Shown: one piece after another, positions 25,508-32,435 of the stretch
Layout of the letters: every line of letters starts with the position of its first letter
How positions within the stretch are numbered: the first letter of the stretch is position 1
Assembly: GCA_016838885.1 (NCBI GenBank)
Contig: JAEKNW010000320.1
Span: 1-32,435, forward strand
Reading direction: 5' to 3'
DNA length: 32,435 nt
DNA from: Candidatus Cloacimonadota bacterium
GTDB lineage: Bacteria > Cloacimonadota > Cloacimonadia > Cloacimonadales > JAFGVF01
Position numbers and translations under genes: made by a program
The notes under the pieces: generated by a model
Seen by the model: the letters and a program-made list of their open reading frames with translations, nothing else
Databases searched by the model: none
What the model was told of the DNA's origin: nothing

Positions 25508-25861
25508 GGGCTCTCTCAAGTAGAGTGGTAAGCAATTTGGAGGGCACAAGAAGATAGAAGAATTATTTTACATTGTAAACAGTATTATAAAAAAAGTTAT
25601 CAAAATTTAAACTTGCTCTTTATCTGAAAGCAGACTAAATTCCACATTTTTTAAGTTCCTCAAATTGGCATTACAAAAGGGTTTACCTAGTGATGCCTTT
25701 GAGTATCTCGATGAATCATTGGGATTTCATCGAGATACTCAAAGGAATGACTAAGGTTTCCCTAGGAAGAGGCTAAGGACTATGATATTATTATTGTAAA
25801 ACATATTTTTAAAAAAGCTAAGGTATTTTTATTAAGTTCCCACTCTACTTGAGAGAGACCC
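25508..25861. mobile_element. Second foldback/MITE-like element with 18-bp terminal inverted repeats
   Basis: CTCTCTCAAGTAGAGTGG (25511-25528) is repeated exactly inverted at 25840-25857, with GGG beyond both ends. The 354-base interior holds a perfect 20-base stem (25696-25715 with 25726-25745, 10-base loop) that extends as weaker pairing on both sides. A short minus-strand frame through the interior ends in SLLSDKEQV before TAA but has no start codon. No transposase is present. It looks like a non-autonomous mobile element or its remnant. Confidence 0.6.
25696..25745. repeat. Perfect 20-bp stem hairpin
   Basis: CCTTTGAGTATCTCGATGAA and its exact inverse complement enclose TCATTGGGAT. No U-run follows on either strand, so this is not a plain terminator. 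It sits near the centre of the element at 25508-25861. Confidence 0.85.
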
Positions 25862-25902
25862 GAAAAAACAAATCAACAAATAAACAATTAAACGATTCAA
25901 CA

Positions 25903-25923
25903 ACTGCATTATTTGGGTTTAAA
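25903..25923 (-). repeat. Solo L terminus F
   Basis: ACTGCATTATTTGGGTTTAAA is a reversed L end without arm sequence. It lies just upstream of the ruvB promoter region. Confidence 0.8.
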
Positions 25924-25935
25924 CCAACAAATTAA

Positions 25936-25961
25936 TTGACACTATACTACACTCTTATAAT
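25936..25961 (+). promoter_or_regulatory. Candidate ruvB promoter
   Basis: TTGACA (25936-25941) and TATAAT (25956-25961) are both perfect, but the spacer is only 14 bases. One of the two boxes may be used with a weaker partner. Confidence 0.4.
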
Positions 25962-25996
25962 TTTAATCTGTATTATTATGATTCAAAAGAGGTATT

Positions 25997-27013
25997 ATGT
26001 TAGAAAGAGTGAGTAACCCCACTGAATTTTCTGAAGATAAAGATTTTGATCGTGCTTTAAGACCTAAAACTTTAGCAGATTTTGTTGGTCAAGAACACAT
26101 CAAAGAGTTGTTAGATATTTCAATCCAAGCAACAAAAATGAGAAAGGAACCCTTAGATCACATCCTACTCTACGGTCCTCCCGGTTTAGGAAAAACAACT
26201 CTATCTAATATTATAGCTAATGAGTTGGGGGTGCAAATAAGAGTAACATCAGGACCTGTCTTAGACAAACCATCCGATTTAGCAGGGATTCTAACAAACT
26301 TACAAAAATTTGATGCTCTTTTTATTGATGAGATCCACAGACTAAATCATGTAGTCGAAGAGTATATATATCCTGCTATGGAGGATTTTCAGATGGAAAT
26401 TATCCTTGATAGTGGTCCTTCAGCAAGATCCTTACAGATTGACCTAGAGCCTTTTACTATGATAGGTGCTACTACTAGAGCCGGTTTATTGACAGCACCC
26501 TTGCGGGATAGATTTGGTTTAGTACTTAGATTAAACTACTATGACCAACCTGCTATTGAGAAGATTATTAAACGGTCAGCCTCAATTCTACAAGTTCCCA
26601 TAGAGGAAGAGGGAGTACAAGAATTAGCGCGAAGATCTAGAGGTACACCACGGGTAGCTAATAGACTGTTAAGGCGAGTAAGGGATTATGCTCAAATCAA
26701 AGGCGATGGGATAATAACCTGTGATATAGCCTTAAAAGCACTAATGATGCTAAATGTTGATGAAGAGGGTTTAGATGAAATGGATAAAAAAATTCTCTTA
26801 ACTATCATAGAAAATTATAAGGGTGGTCCAGTAGGCATCAAGACCTTGGCAGTGGCAGTTGGAGAAGACCCTGGAACTATTGAGGAAATCTTTGAGCCTT
26901 ATCTAATCCAAAAAGGATTTTTGGAAAGAACTATGCAAGGGAGAAAGGCTTCATTTAAGGCATATAAGCATTTTAAGTTGGACCCAAACCAAGACCAGAT
27001 AACCATATTTTAA
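25997..27013 (+). CDS. ruvB: Holliday junction branch migration DNA helicase RuvB
   Basis: RuvB is the AAA+ motor that drives Holliday junction branch migration with RuvA. The 338-residue length is usual. It has [17 protein letters not shown], Walker A GPPGLGKT (60-67), Walker [11 protein letters not shown] (108-117), sensor motif [20 protein letters not shown], and the C-terminal winged helix with [24 protein letters not shown] precedes the ATG. ruvA and ruvC are not adjacent. The stop codon TAA is also the first bases of a repeat R terminus. Confidence 0.97.
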   Translation: MLERVSNPTEFSEDKDFDRALRPKTLADFVGQEHIKELLDISIQATKMRKEPLDHILLYGPPGLGKTTLSNIIANELGVQIRVTSGPVLDKPSDLAGILTNLQKFDALFIDEIHRLNHVVEEYIYPAMEDFQMEIILDSGPSARSLQIDLEPFTMIGATTRAGLLTAPLRDRFGLVLRLNYYDQPAIEKIIKRSASILQVPIEEEGVQELARRSRGTPRVANRLLRRVRDYAQIKGDGIITCDIALKALMMLNVDEEGLDEMDKKILLTIIENYKGGPVGIKTLAVAVGEDPGTIEEIFEPYLIQKGFLERTMQGRKASFKAYKHFKLDPNQDQITIF

Positions 27014-27028
27014 CCCGAATGGTGCAGA
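27011..27028 (+). repeat. Solo R terminus G overlapping the ruvB stop
   Basis: TAACCCGAATGGTGCAGA matches the R end of the family and diverges afterwards. Its first three bases are the ruvB stop codon. Confidence 0.8.
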
Positions 27029-27058
27029 CAGGTTAATAAAAATTGATTGACTCTTTAC

Positions 27059-27087
27059 TTGACATGATTTAAGCTGATTTTTTAATG
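27059..27087 (+). promoter_or_regulatory. Probable promoter of the HAD/FAD gene pair
   Basis: TTGACA (27059-27064) is followed after 17 bases by TTAATG (27082-27087), or after 16 by TTTAAT. The predicted start site is about 20 bases before the HAD gene. Confidence 0.5.
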
Positions 27088-27115
27088 AAAAAAATAACTG
27101 AATTGGATAAATTTA

Positions 27116-27763
27116 ATGCAGATTGATAAAAACGTTGACCACATATTATTTGATTTTGATGGAACTATTGCCAATACATTGCCCTTAGGGTTTGAATTAT
27201 ATAATGAAATAGCAGACCAGTATAATTTTATTAGTGCTGACGACTCCGAGCTTCCACAACTTATGAATATGTCAATAACTGAGATTCTCCATTTAAAGAA
27301 TATTCCTCTTTATATGGTACCGATTGCTCTTTTTAATGTTAAGAAGAAAATGAAACAGAGACTAGCTGAAGTAAAACCTTTCGAGGGGATTAAAGATTTT
27401 CTTAATAATCTCAAGAAAGCAGGTTATCATTTGTCGATCATCTCTTCTAACTCTAAAGAGAATATGGAGAAATTCTTCGAGATGAATGATATTAAGGTAT
27501 TCAATTACATCTATTCCAGCACCTCCTTATTTGGTAAAGATAAGCTTATTAAGCACTACCTCAAAGCAGTTAAAACCACTCCAGATAAAGTCATCTATAT
27601 TGGCGATGAAATCAGAGATATTGAGGCTGCCAGAACATCTAACATCAAGGTAATTTCTGTAACATGGGGTTATAATGATCAAGCGATATTAATTAAAAAC
27701 AAGCCGGATTTTTTAGCAAACAATATAAGAGAACTGCAAAACATACTAATTCCTCAAATATAA
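27116..27763 (+). CDS. HAD-superfamily phosphatase (phosphoglycolate phosphatase-like)
   Basis: The 215-residue protein has the HAD motifs: FDFDGTIANT with nucleophile D13 and acid D15, motif II in LSIISSNSKENM, a lysine before the SLFGKDKLIKHYLK segment, and motif IV in VIYIGDEIRDIEAA. An inserted helical cap at about 20-85 marks subfamily I. The substrate is unknown; phosphoglycolate or other small sugar phosphates are typical. The ribosome binding site is weak. It is followed after 34 bases by the FAD gene. Confidence 0.85.
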   Translation: MQIDKNVDHILFDFDGTIANTLPLGFELYNEIADQYNFISADDSELPQLMNMSITEILHLKNIPLYMVPIALFNVKKKMKQRLAEVKPFEGIKDFLNNLKKAGYHLSIISSNSKENMEKFFEMNDIKVFNYIYSSTSLFGKDKLIKHYLKAVKTTPDKVIYIGDEIRDIEAARTSNIKVISVTWGYNDQAILIKNKPDFLANNIRELQNILIPQI

Positions 27764-27797
27764 CAACATCTTAATTTTTAAAGAGAAGAGATAAATT

Positions 27798-29057
27798 ATG
27801 AAAATAGCTGTGATTGGATTTGGAGCAGGTGCTATTGGTTTTATAAATACCCTAAAAACTAGTAATCATCAAATTGATGTTTTTGAAAAAGCAAAAGATA
27901 TCCATTCAACCTCTGTTTCTGGAATAAGAGCAGATGGGAAAATATTTGTTTCTGCTGATATGGGAGGAGACCTTGACGTCGGTTTAGATCTTCAACAAGA
28001 AGTAGTTGATTACTATCTCTCAAATATCGATTGTCCTGTTGATAAAATAGAAAGAGGTAACTCTTTTGGTGATACACCTTACTATGAAACTTTTTATGGA
28101 GCAGGATTTAATCCTATTCAAGCTCAATTTTGGCATATTGGAACTGATGAGTTAAAAAATGTTATTACTAATATCTACAATGATTTAAATTCTTATGAAA
28201 ATATTTCTTTCCATTTTAATAGTCAAGTAGATTCTGTAAACTTAAATAATAATCCTCAGATCTGTCTATCCGATGGGACAACATTAAATTACGACAAAAT
28301 TGTTCTTGGGGTCGGAAGAACAGGTCATAGATTGGTTAAATCCATTATCAATAATCATCCTGAATTTATTATGGAAAATACTAAGGTTGATTTAGGAGTG
28401 AGATTTGAACTCCCCAATCATATTGTTGATGATTTAAATAAAGAGATGTATGAATTTAAAGTCCAACTTAGAACAGCTTCAGGTTATTCAGTCAGAACAT
28501 TTTGTAATAATCCCTCGGGCTATGTAGTTACAGAAGAATATGAAGATTTTATAACCGTAAATGGCCATGCCAAACTCAAAGAAAAAAGCTCAAATACCAA
28601 CTTCGCAATCTTAGTAACTCACTCCTTTACAGAGCCTTTTAATGACCCTATTGGCTATGGTTCTTATATCGCTAAACTTTCCAATATTCTTGCCGGTGGT
28701 GATAAAGTAATTCTACAAACCTTTGGTGATTTTGCCAGATCAAAAAGAACTAAACACTTGGGCAGAGTAACTCCTACCCTCCCCCAAGATAAGTATATTT
28801 TAGGGGATTTGAATTTGGTCTTCCCAGGTAAAACCTGTCAAGCTCTTTTAGAATTCATCGAGACTTTAAATAAAGTAGTTCCCGGCATTTCTTATCAGGA
28901 TAATTTGATGTATGGGACTGAATGTAAGTTTTACAGTAATAAAGTTACAAATAAAGACAATGGCAAAATTCTTTTCATGGGAGATTGCTCGGGCTGGACT
29001 CGTTCCATCACCTATGCTACAGCCCATGGAGTGTTGTTAGCAAAAAGTATTGAGTAA
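27798..29057 (+). CDS. FAD-dependent dehydrogenase-like protein (COG2509 type)
   Basis: The 419-residue protein starts with a Rossmann FAD-binding motif GFGAGAIG (7-14). Its later sequence matches the uncharacterised COG2509 family: VGRTGHR, LGVRFELPNHIVDDL, VRTFCNNPSGYVV, ITVNGHAKLKEK, FTEPFNDPIGYGSYIAKL, a PTLPQDKYILGDLN segment, and a closing LFMGDCSGWTRSI that would contact FAD. The electron partner and substrate are not known for the family. AAGAGAAGAG lies upstream of the start. Repeat copy H follows 16 bases after the stop. Confidence 0.8.
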   Translation: MKIAVIGFGAGAIGFINTLKTSNHQIDVFEKAKDIHSTSVSGIRADGKIFVSADMGGDLDVGLDLQQEVVDYYLSNIDCPVDKIERGNSFGDTPYYETFYGAGFNPIQAQFWHIGTDELKNVITNIYNDLNSYENISFHFNSQVDSVNLNNNPQICLSDGTTLNYDKIVLGVGRTGHRLVKSIINNHPEFIMENTKVDLGVRFELPNHIVDDLNKEMYEFKVQLRTASGYSVRTFCNNPSGYVVTEEYEDFITVNGHAKLKEKSSNTNFAILVTHSFTEPFNDPIGYGSYIAKLSNILAGGDKVILQTFGDFARSKRTKHLGRVTPTLPQDKYILGDLNLVFPGKTCQALLEFIETLNKVVPGISYQDNLMYGTECKFYSNKVTNKDNGKILFMGDCSGWTRSITYATAHGVLLAKSIE

Positions 29058-29072
29058 ATGGCAAAGATAATT

Positions 29073-29166
29073 TAACCCAAATGATGCAGTAGAATTTAGG
29101 GAAAAAGCGAATAGCACTATCTTCTTTTGCACTCTTCATCAAAGTTCTACTGCACCATTCGGGTTA
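29073..29166 (+). repeat. Foldback repeat copy H (short form, 94 bp)
   Basis: It runs from an L end (TAACCCAAATGATGCAGTAGA) to an R end (TCTACTGCACCATTCGGGTTA), with the centre deleted between ATCTTCTTTTGCA and CTCTTCATC. It fills the gap between two convergent genes, within about 20 bases of both stop codons, where it could serve as a two-way terminator. Confidence 0.92.
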
Positions 29167-29185
29167 ATTTGAACAGTCTCTTTGT

Positions 29186-29761
29186 TTATCTTTTATCTTT
29201 AATTCTTTTGATTCGCATTCTACTTTCACTTTCATACTTGTCATTAGTCTCTAAAGCAAGAACTTCTTCAAAAGAAGATATCGCCTCGGAATATCGCTCT
29301 GCTTTACCATAACCCATCCCTAAAAAAAACTTCGTTTGGATAAGGTCATCTCTTGTTAAATCTGTTCTTTTTTCAATTATCTCTAGGTCAGCAATCCCAC
29401 CAGGAACCTTACCCAGAAATGAAGGCATGTTTATCTTGAGTATTCCGCGCCATAACCTGGCATTTTTATGATTGTTGTCCTCTTTGAGTGCATCATCAAA
29501 GGCTGAGATAGCCACAGAGGCTAAGTAAGCTGCTCGTAACTTATAGGTCTCTTTAGCAACAAGTCCTGCCATATAACCATAAACACTGAGGATGTCGGGA
29601 TTCTGGGGATACTCTTTTTTGGCTTTCCCCATTAGTGTTAAAGCCTCCTCAATATTATTTTTCTCTAGTTCAAAAGCAGATTCAATCCATTCTTGTGTTG
29701 ATTTAGCCCAAATATTAAAATTTATGAGCAATAAAAGTATTATTAATATATTTATTTTCAT
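29186..29761 (-). CDS. Secreted TPR-like protein, paralogue of the neighbouring gene
   Basis: The 191-residue protein has a signal peptide (about 1-19, ending IWAKS) and TPR-like helices (KNNIEEALTLMGKAKKEYPQ, YSEAISSFEEVLALET). It aligns over its whole length with the first 200 residues of the 515-residue protein next to it, sharing (D/N)xDxLSxYGxM, HKxAxLxRGILxxNxPxF and IxDLExI. It therefore arose by tandem duplication, or is a shortened copy without the C-terminal domain. It is probably periplasmic. The function is unknown. Confidence 0.75.
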   Translation of the reverse strand: MKINILIILLLLINFNIWAKSTQEWIESAFELEKNNIEEALTLMGKAKKEYPQNPDILSVYGYMAGLVAKETYKLRAAYLASVAISAFDDALKEDNNHKNARLWRGILKINMPSFLGKVPGGIADLEIIEKRTDLTRDDLIQTKFFLGMGYGKAERYSEAISSFEEVLALETNDKYESESRMRIKRIKDKR

Positions 29762-29825
29762 TTGTCTTCCTGTTCTTTTTAGATGAATCCAAAATACATT
29801 TTATTGCTCAATTTGTCCAGTAGAT

Positions 29826-29850
29826 TAACCAGAATGGTGCAGTAGGGCTT
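29826..29850 (+). repeat. Degenerate solo R terminus I
   Basis: TTAACCAGAATGGTGCAGTAGGGCT matches the R end with one change in the CCCG block. It lies between the two TPR paralogues, six bases from the stop codon of the upstream gene. Confidence 0.75.
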
Positions 29851-29855
29851 TGGGA

Positions 29856-31403
29856 TTAATATTCTACTTTTAGTTCACTAATTACCAGATCACCTTTAGT
29901 GCTTTGATAAAAGCTTTTGCCACCTAAACTTAGTTTAACTTTTTGGATTGAATAATTTGCATGAGGCCAATGGGAGACTTCTGCAATAACATAATAATCT
30001 CCACGAGTCAGCAATCTATTCTCCTTATCCCTGTTATTCCAGTAAAAGATATGTTTCCCACTATCAATACTAGCCCCGGTTATCTTCACTATTGAATCTT
30101 CAAATACAGATTTCTTGGCCCAAGTAGGTAAATGCACTTGCTTTTCTTTGATTGCAGCACTAAAGCCAGAAACATAGATTGAAGCAACATAATTACCTTT
30201 CATATCCTCCACCCAAACAGCAGTTTGAGGAGCTATATAATCTCCAAAACCTAATGATAAAGTTACCTTTGTTGACATCCCTTCAGGTTCTTCTGCTTCT
30301 GTCTTATCGAACTGCATCTTAGCTATTAACTGCTCTTTTTGAGAAAGATCTTCACTATCCACAAACTGATCTGTTAAAGTTTTTCTCTCAATTCTAGCTT
30401 CTATCCTCTTTTTTAATGCAGTAGCAGATCTTACATTTTTCCCAAGCATACTGTTATTGATAATCCATTCTGTTTCATCTCTAGCTTCCTCAAGCGATTT
30501 TACAAAGAATGGAAGCTGTGATAAGACCTCAGCCTTCAATAATCTAAAATCCTCGTTTTCAGGCATCAGTTCAACTATTCTTCTTAAGGTATGGGCCACA
30601 TTGAAAGCTAAATCTGTCATAAAAGCTACATCATTATAGGTCCGCTCATCATATCCCTGCTGGGAAACAACCCGAATCACATTTAAGTACTTGAGATATA
30701 AATCTATGTTGGAAGAATCTTGTTTTGTTGCTTCTGTTAGAATTTCATAAGCTTTTAAATAATCTTCTTGCTCTATGAATTTATCTGCCTGAACTTCCAT
30801 ATCTTTACTAGGTATCAACTCTTCTGCACTCTTATTAGTTAATTGTTCTAATCTCTTTAAACTATCTTGGTAGAAAGGAGAATCAGCCCCATATCTGACG
30901 ATATTTTTATAGTATTCTACTGCTTTCTCAGACTCCCTTTTCTTCTCATGACCTAACCCTAAATAATAGGAAGCTAAGAGATAATCATCATTGCTTAAGC
31001 CTGGACGTGAAACAATGTTTTCTAAATCCTCTATCCCCTTAGATAGTTTGTTAAAAAACTTAGGGACATTAACCCTTAAGATACCCCTTGAGAGAATTGC
31101 ATCTTTATGATTTGGTTCAATTTTTAAAGCTTGAGTAAATATCTTCTCAGCTTTTGAGACCATTCCCTCGGCTTTTAACATAGAAGCTTGCCCCGCACCT
31201 TTACTTACCATTAAACCATAAAGACTTAATACATCAGCGTTTTTGGGAAACTCTTCAGAAGCTTCTTCCATGATCTCAATTGCTTTAAATATATCAATAT
31301 TCTCTATTGCTTGGGCTGATTTGATATAATCTTCAGCTGTTTTTCCAAACAAACTAAACATCACCACCAGCATTAATATCATTATAACTATTCTCTTCAT
31401 CAT
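29856..31403 (-). CDS. Secreted TPR protein with DUF2271-like C-terminal domain
   Basis: The 515-residue protein has a signal peptide (about 1-20, ending SLFGK) and TPR-like helices to about residue 340, containing the block shared with the downstream paralogue. A C-terminal beta domain (about 370-515) carries VWVEDMKGNYVASIYVSG, LPTWAK, ITGASIDSGKHIFYWNNRD and GDYYVIAEVSHW. This resembles DUF2271/FlgD-like periplasmic domains. It is probably exported; the role is unknown. AAAGG lies six bases upstream of the first ATG. It begins two bases after the stop of the broken regulator gene, so the two are co-transcribed. Confidence 0.7.
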   Translation of the reverse strand: MMKRIVIMILMLVVMFSLFGKTAEDYIKSAQAIENIDIFKAIEIMEEASEEFPKNADVLSLYGLMVSKGAGQASMLKAEGMVSKAEKIFTQALKIEPNHKDAILSRGILRVNVPKFFNKLSKGIEDLENIVSRPGLSNDDYLLASYYLGLGHEKKRESEKAVEYYKNIVRYGADSPFYQDSLKRLEQLTNKSAEELIPSKDMEVQADKFIEQEDYLKAYEILTEATKQDSSNIDLYLKYLNVIRVVSQQGYDERTYNDVAFMTDLAFNVAHTLRRIVELMPENEDFRLLKAEVLSQLPFFVKSLEEARDETEWIINNSMLGKNVRSATALKKRIEARIERKTLTDQFVDSEDLSQKEQLIAKMQFDKTEAEEPEGMSTKVTLSLGFGDYIAPQTAVWVEDMKGNYVASIYVSGFSAAIKEKQVHLPTWAKKSVFEDSIVKITGASIDSGKHIFYWNNRDKENRLLTRGDYYVIAEVSHWPHANYSIQKVKLSLGGKSFYQSTKGDLVISELKVEY

Positions 31404-31404
31404 T

Positions 31405-31722
31405 TTAGTCCTTTATATTTATTAATCTTTCAATTGTACTTAAATAATTTGAATAAGCTCGCTTTCCTTCATCACTTATCCAATATACAGTTATGGGCTT
31501 ACGCTCTACAAAACTTTTCTTAACTGTTATATAACTGGCATCCTCTAGTTTCCTTAAATGAGTACTAAGATTACCATCAGATGTTTTGGTCTGTTTCTTC
31601 AATGTAGCAAAATCTGTTTTCCCTCTTGCTAATAGAATGGTCATTATAGCTAATCTGATTCAAGCATGAATTACATCATCTATCTCATTATAATCAAATA
31701 CAGCTTCCTTCTCGCTAACCAT
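31405..31722 (-). pseudogene. Winged-helix (ArsR/MarR-like) regulator interrupted by in-frame TGA
   Basis: From an ATG at 31722, directly after the TAA of the membrane protein gene and with AGGAGAATAGG upstream, the frame reads MVSEKEAVFDYNEIDDVIHA, then TGA at codon 21 (31662-31660), then IRLAIMTILLARGKTDFATL and the rest of a winged helix-turn-helix (TSDGNLSTHLRKLEDAGY-like, here DASY, then RKPITVYWISDEGKRAY). The family usually has Arg at this place, one C-to-T change (CGA to TGA) away. Reinitiation at the ATG in RLAIM would give a 79-residue protein lacking helix 1. It is a nonsense mutation, a sequencing error or, least likely, recoding. It pairs with the membrane protein upstream. Confidence 0.8.
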
Positions 31723-32328
31723 TTACCTATTCTCCTTTCTCCAAAGCATCTCCAGCTTTATACCAGGTACTACTTGAAGTAAGAACATTAATCCGGCAAA
31801 ATAAAGAAGAGTATTTATCCCCCCATATACTTCTACTTTGACTAAATAAAAGAGGCCAATTGAAGTAATCCACCATAAGATTCCTACTGTTCTTAACCAC
31901 TTGTATTGATTCAACCAACCATTAATGAAAAAGGCACTTCCCAGGACTGTTCCCATCATGGGCGAGATTGCATAGTAATTGACCAATCCTGCTGAAGATG
32001 TTACAAATGCTAAGATCATCATGGCTATTCCATGAGAAAACCAAATCACTCCCAATATCTGCTGAGAATATGTCGATACACTACACTTTTCCCGTCTACC
32101 CTCTATTATGCTAGATACTATCCAGCCTAAACTACTAGCAATTAGCCAGACTGACATGTAGTAAAATCCACTCGTCATAGGTTTTTGTATTCCCCAATAT
32201 GTAAGTAACAAGGCTGTTATTACAAATAATCCCCAGATAATTGAGGGCATCCCACTTCCTAAGGCTAACTTACGATTATCCTCTACTAAGGATTTTATAA
32301 AGTTTAAACTCTCTTCTGCATTTTTCAT
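31723..32328 (-). CDS. Multi-pass membrane protein paired with a winged-helix regulator
   Basis: The 201-residue protein has a polar N-terminus (about 1-25) and six hydrophobic segments: about 27-47, 54-75, 91-111, 118-138, 145-165 and 170-192. No catalytic motif is recognised. Genes of this kind (small membrane protein followed by an ArsR-type winged-helix gene) are common in FCB bacteria; the membrane protein may sense a signal or be the target of regulation (inference). AAGGAG lies five bases upstream of the ATG, and the R terminus of a repeat begins immediately beyond it. The stop TAA directly precedes the regulator start. Confidence 0.7.
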   Translation of the reverse strand: MKNAEESLNFIKSLVEDNRKLALGSGMPSIIWGLFVITALLLTYWGIQKPMTSGFYYMSVWLIASSLGWIVSSIIEGRREKCSVSTYSQQILGVIWFSHGIAMMILAFVTSSAGLVNYYAISPMMGTVLGSAFFINGWLNQYKWLRTVGILWWITSIGLFYLVKVEVYGGINTLLYFAGLMFLLQVVPGIKLEMLWRKENR

Positions 32329-32340
32329 TATGACTCCTTT

Positions 32341-32435
32341 TAACCCGAATGGTGCAGTAGAGCTTTAGAGAAGAGTGCAGATTCTTTTAGCAAAATAACT
32401 TACAGAATTTGAAGGCATATAATATATATATTCCT
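32341..32435 (-). repeat. Foldback repeat copy J (R-end side, cut by window edge)
   Basis: The copy starts with TAACCCGAATGGTGCAGTAGA (R terminus in reverse orientation) and runs through the arm to the central AT-rich tract at the window edge. Its last 53 bases (32383-32435) equal bases 1-53 of the window. It abuts the ribosome binding site of the membrane protein gene. Confidence 0.92.

Noticed and set aside
25600-25720. Small minus-strand gene ending in SLLSDKEQV
   Set aside because: About 38 codons with no start codon or ribosome binding site, and the frame opens at a TGA inside the perfect hairpin. It is kept only as a possible coding remnant within the element.
2855-29166. Dispersed repeats as a CRISPR or integron attC array
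   Set aside because: Copies are kilobases apart, of varied length and foldback in structure. There are no regular spacers, cas genes or integrase.
30415-30427. TAATGCAGTAG inside the DUF2271-like gene as another repeat end
   Set aside because: Only about ten bases match. There is no CCC block, and the coding frame is undisturbed, so this is chance.
31660-31662. Selenocysteine or TGA reassignment in the regulator
   Set aside because: TGA ends several genes here at their expected C-termini. The affected site fits an arginine codon, and selenocysteine would have no role in this family.
1-32435. Circular plasmid or phage genome, because the termini are identical
   Set aside because: The shared 53 bases lie in a dispersed repeat, and the window is full of single-copy chromosomal genes such as prfA, rpmE, ruvB and dxr.
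1-32435. tRNA or rRNA genes
   Set aside because: No T-loop/acceptor pattern or rRNA-like stretch was recognised on either strand by eye. A covariance-model scan would be decisive.

Overview
The window is AT-rich chromosomal DNA from a Gram-negative-type bacterium, probably uncultured. Two large secreted proteins and one pseudogene fragment end in the C-terminal sorting/FlgD-like domain of the FCB group, with a YPNP motif, a VYNI(K/L)GQKV strand and a final (A/T)SG(V/I)YF...K strand. A PorV/UPF0164-like outer membrane protein, several lipoproteins and a bifunctional FTCD enzyme (glutamate/histidine one-carbon metabolism) are also present. This mix fits Candidatus Cloacimonadota (WWE1) or a near relative. 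The placement is an inference from gene content; no rRNA gene is present.

Layout. 1-125 is one end of a repeat element. 128-313 is the decayed 3' end of a secreted-protein gene. 399-2849 is a beta-helix secreted protein. 2926-3723 (minus) is an orphan phage Mu gpF-like head-morphogenesis gene lying between copies of the repeat. 3957-5521 (minus) is a three-gene unit: ABM-like protein, DUF6485 protein, M42 peptidase. Next come rmuC (5599-6972) and a tightly packed eight-gene minus-strand cluster (7055-15753): WecA-like transferase, metallo-beta-lactamase fold protein, TPR lipoprotein, DUF5683 protein, FN3-like lipoprotein, UvrD-type helicase, PorV-like protein, Dxr. A second minus-strand operon (15980-20954) carries a YqhQ-like protein, prfA, a CorC-like protein and ftcD, ending in a clear terminator; rpmE lies just upstream. 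A C25 (gingipain-like) protease occupies 21609-25289. After a 700-base gene-free stretch come ruvB, a HAD phosphatase and a COG2509 FAD protein on the plus strand. The window ends with minus-strand genes: a TPR paralogue pair, a winged-helix regulator broken by an in-frame TGA, and a membrane protein.

The most notable feature is a family of small foldback (MITE-like) repeats. Ends of the family occur at eleven places. Full copies are about 168 bp and consist of two near-complementary arms. The two termini are distinguishable: L reads AACCCAAATAATGCAGTA and R reads AACCCGAATGGTGCAGTA. Copies sit almost exclusively at gene edges. They overlap or abut stop codons, touch Shine-Dalgarno sequences, and in one case encode the last residues and stop codon of the M42 peptidase. 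The window itself begins and ends inside one of these elements, with 53 identical bases at its two termini. No transposase is present.
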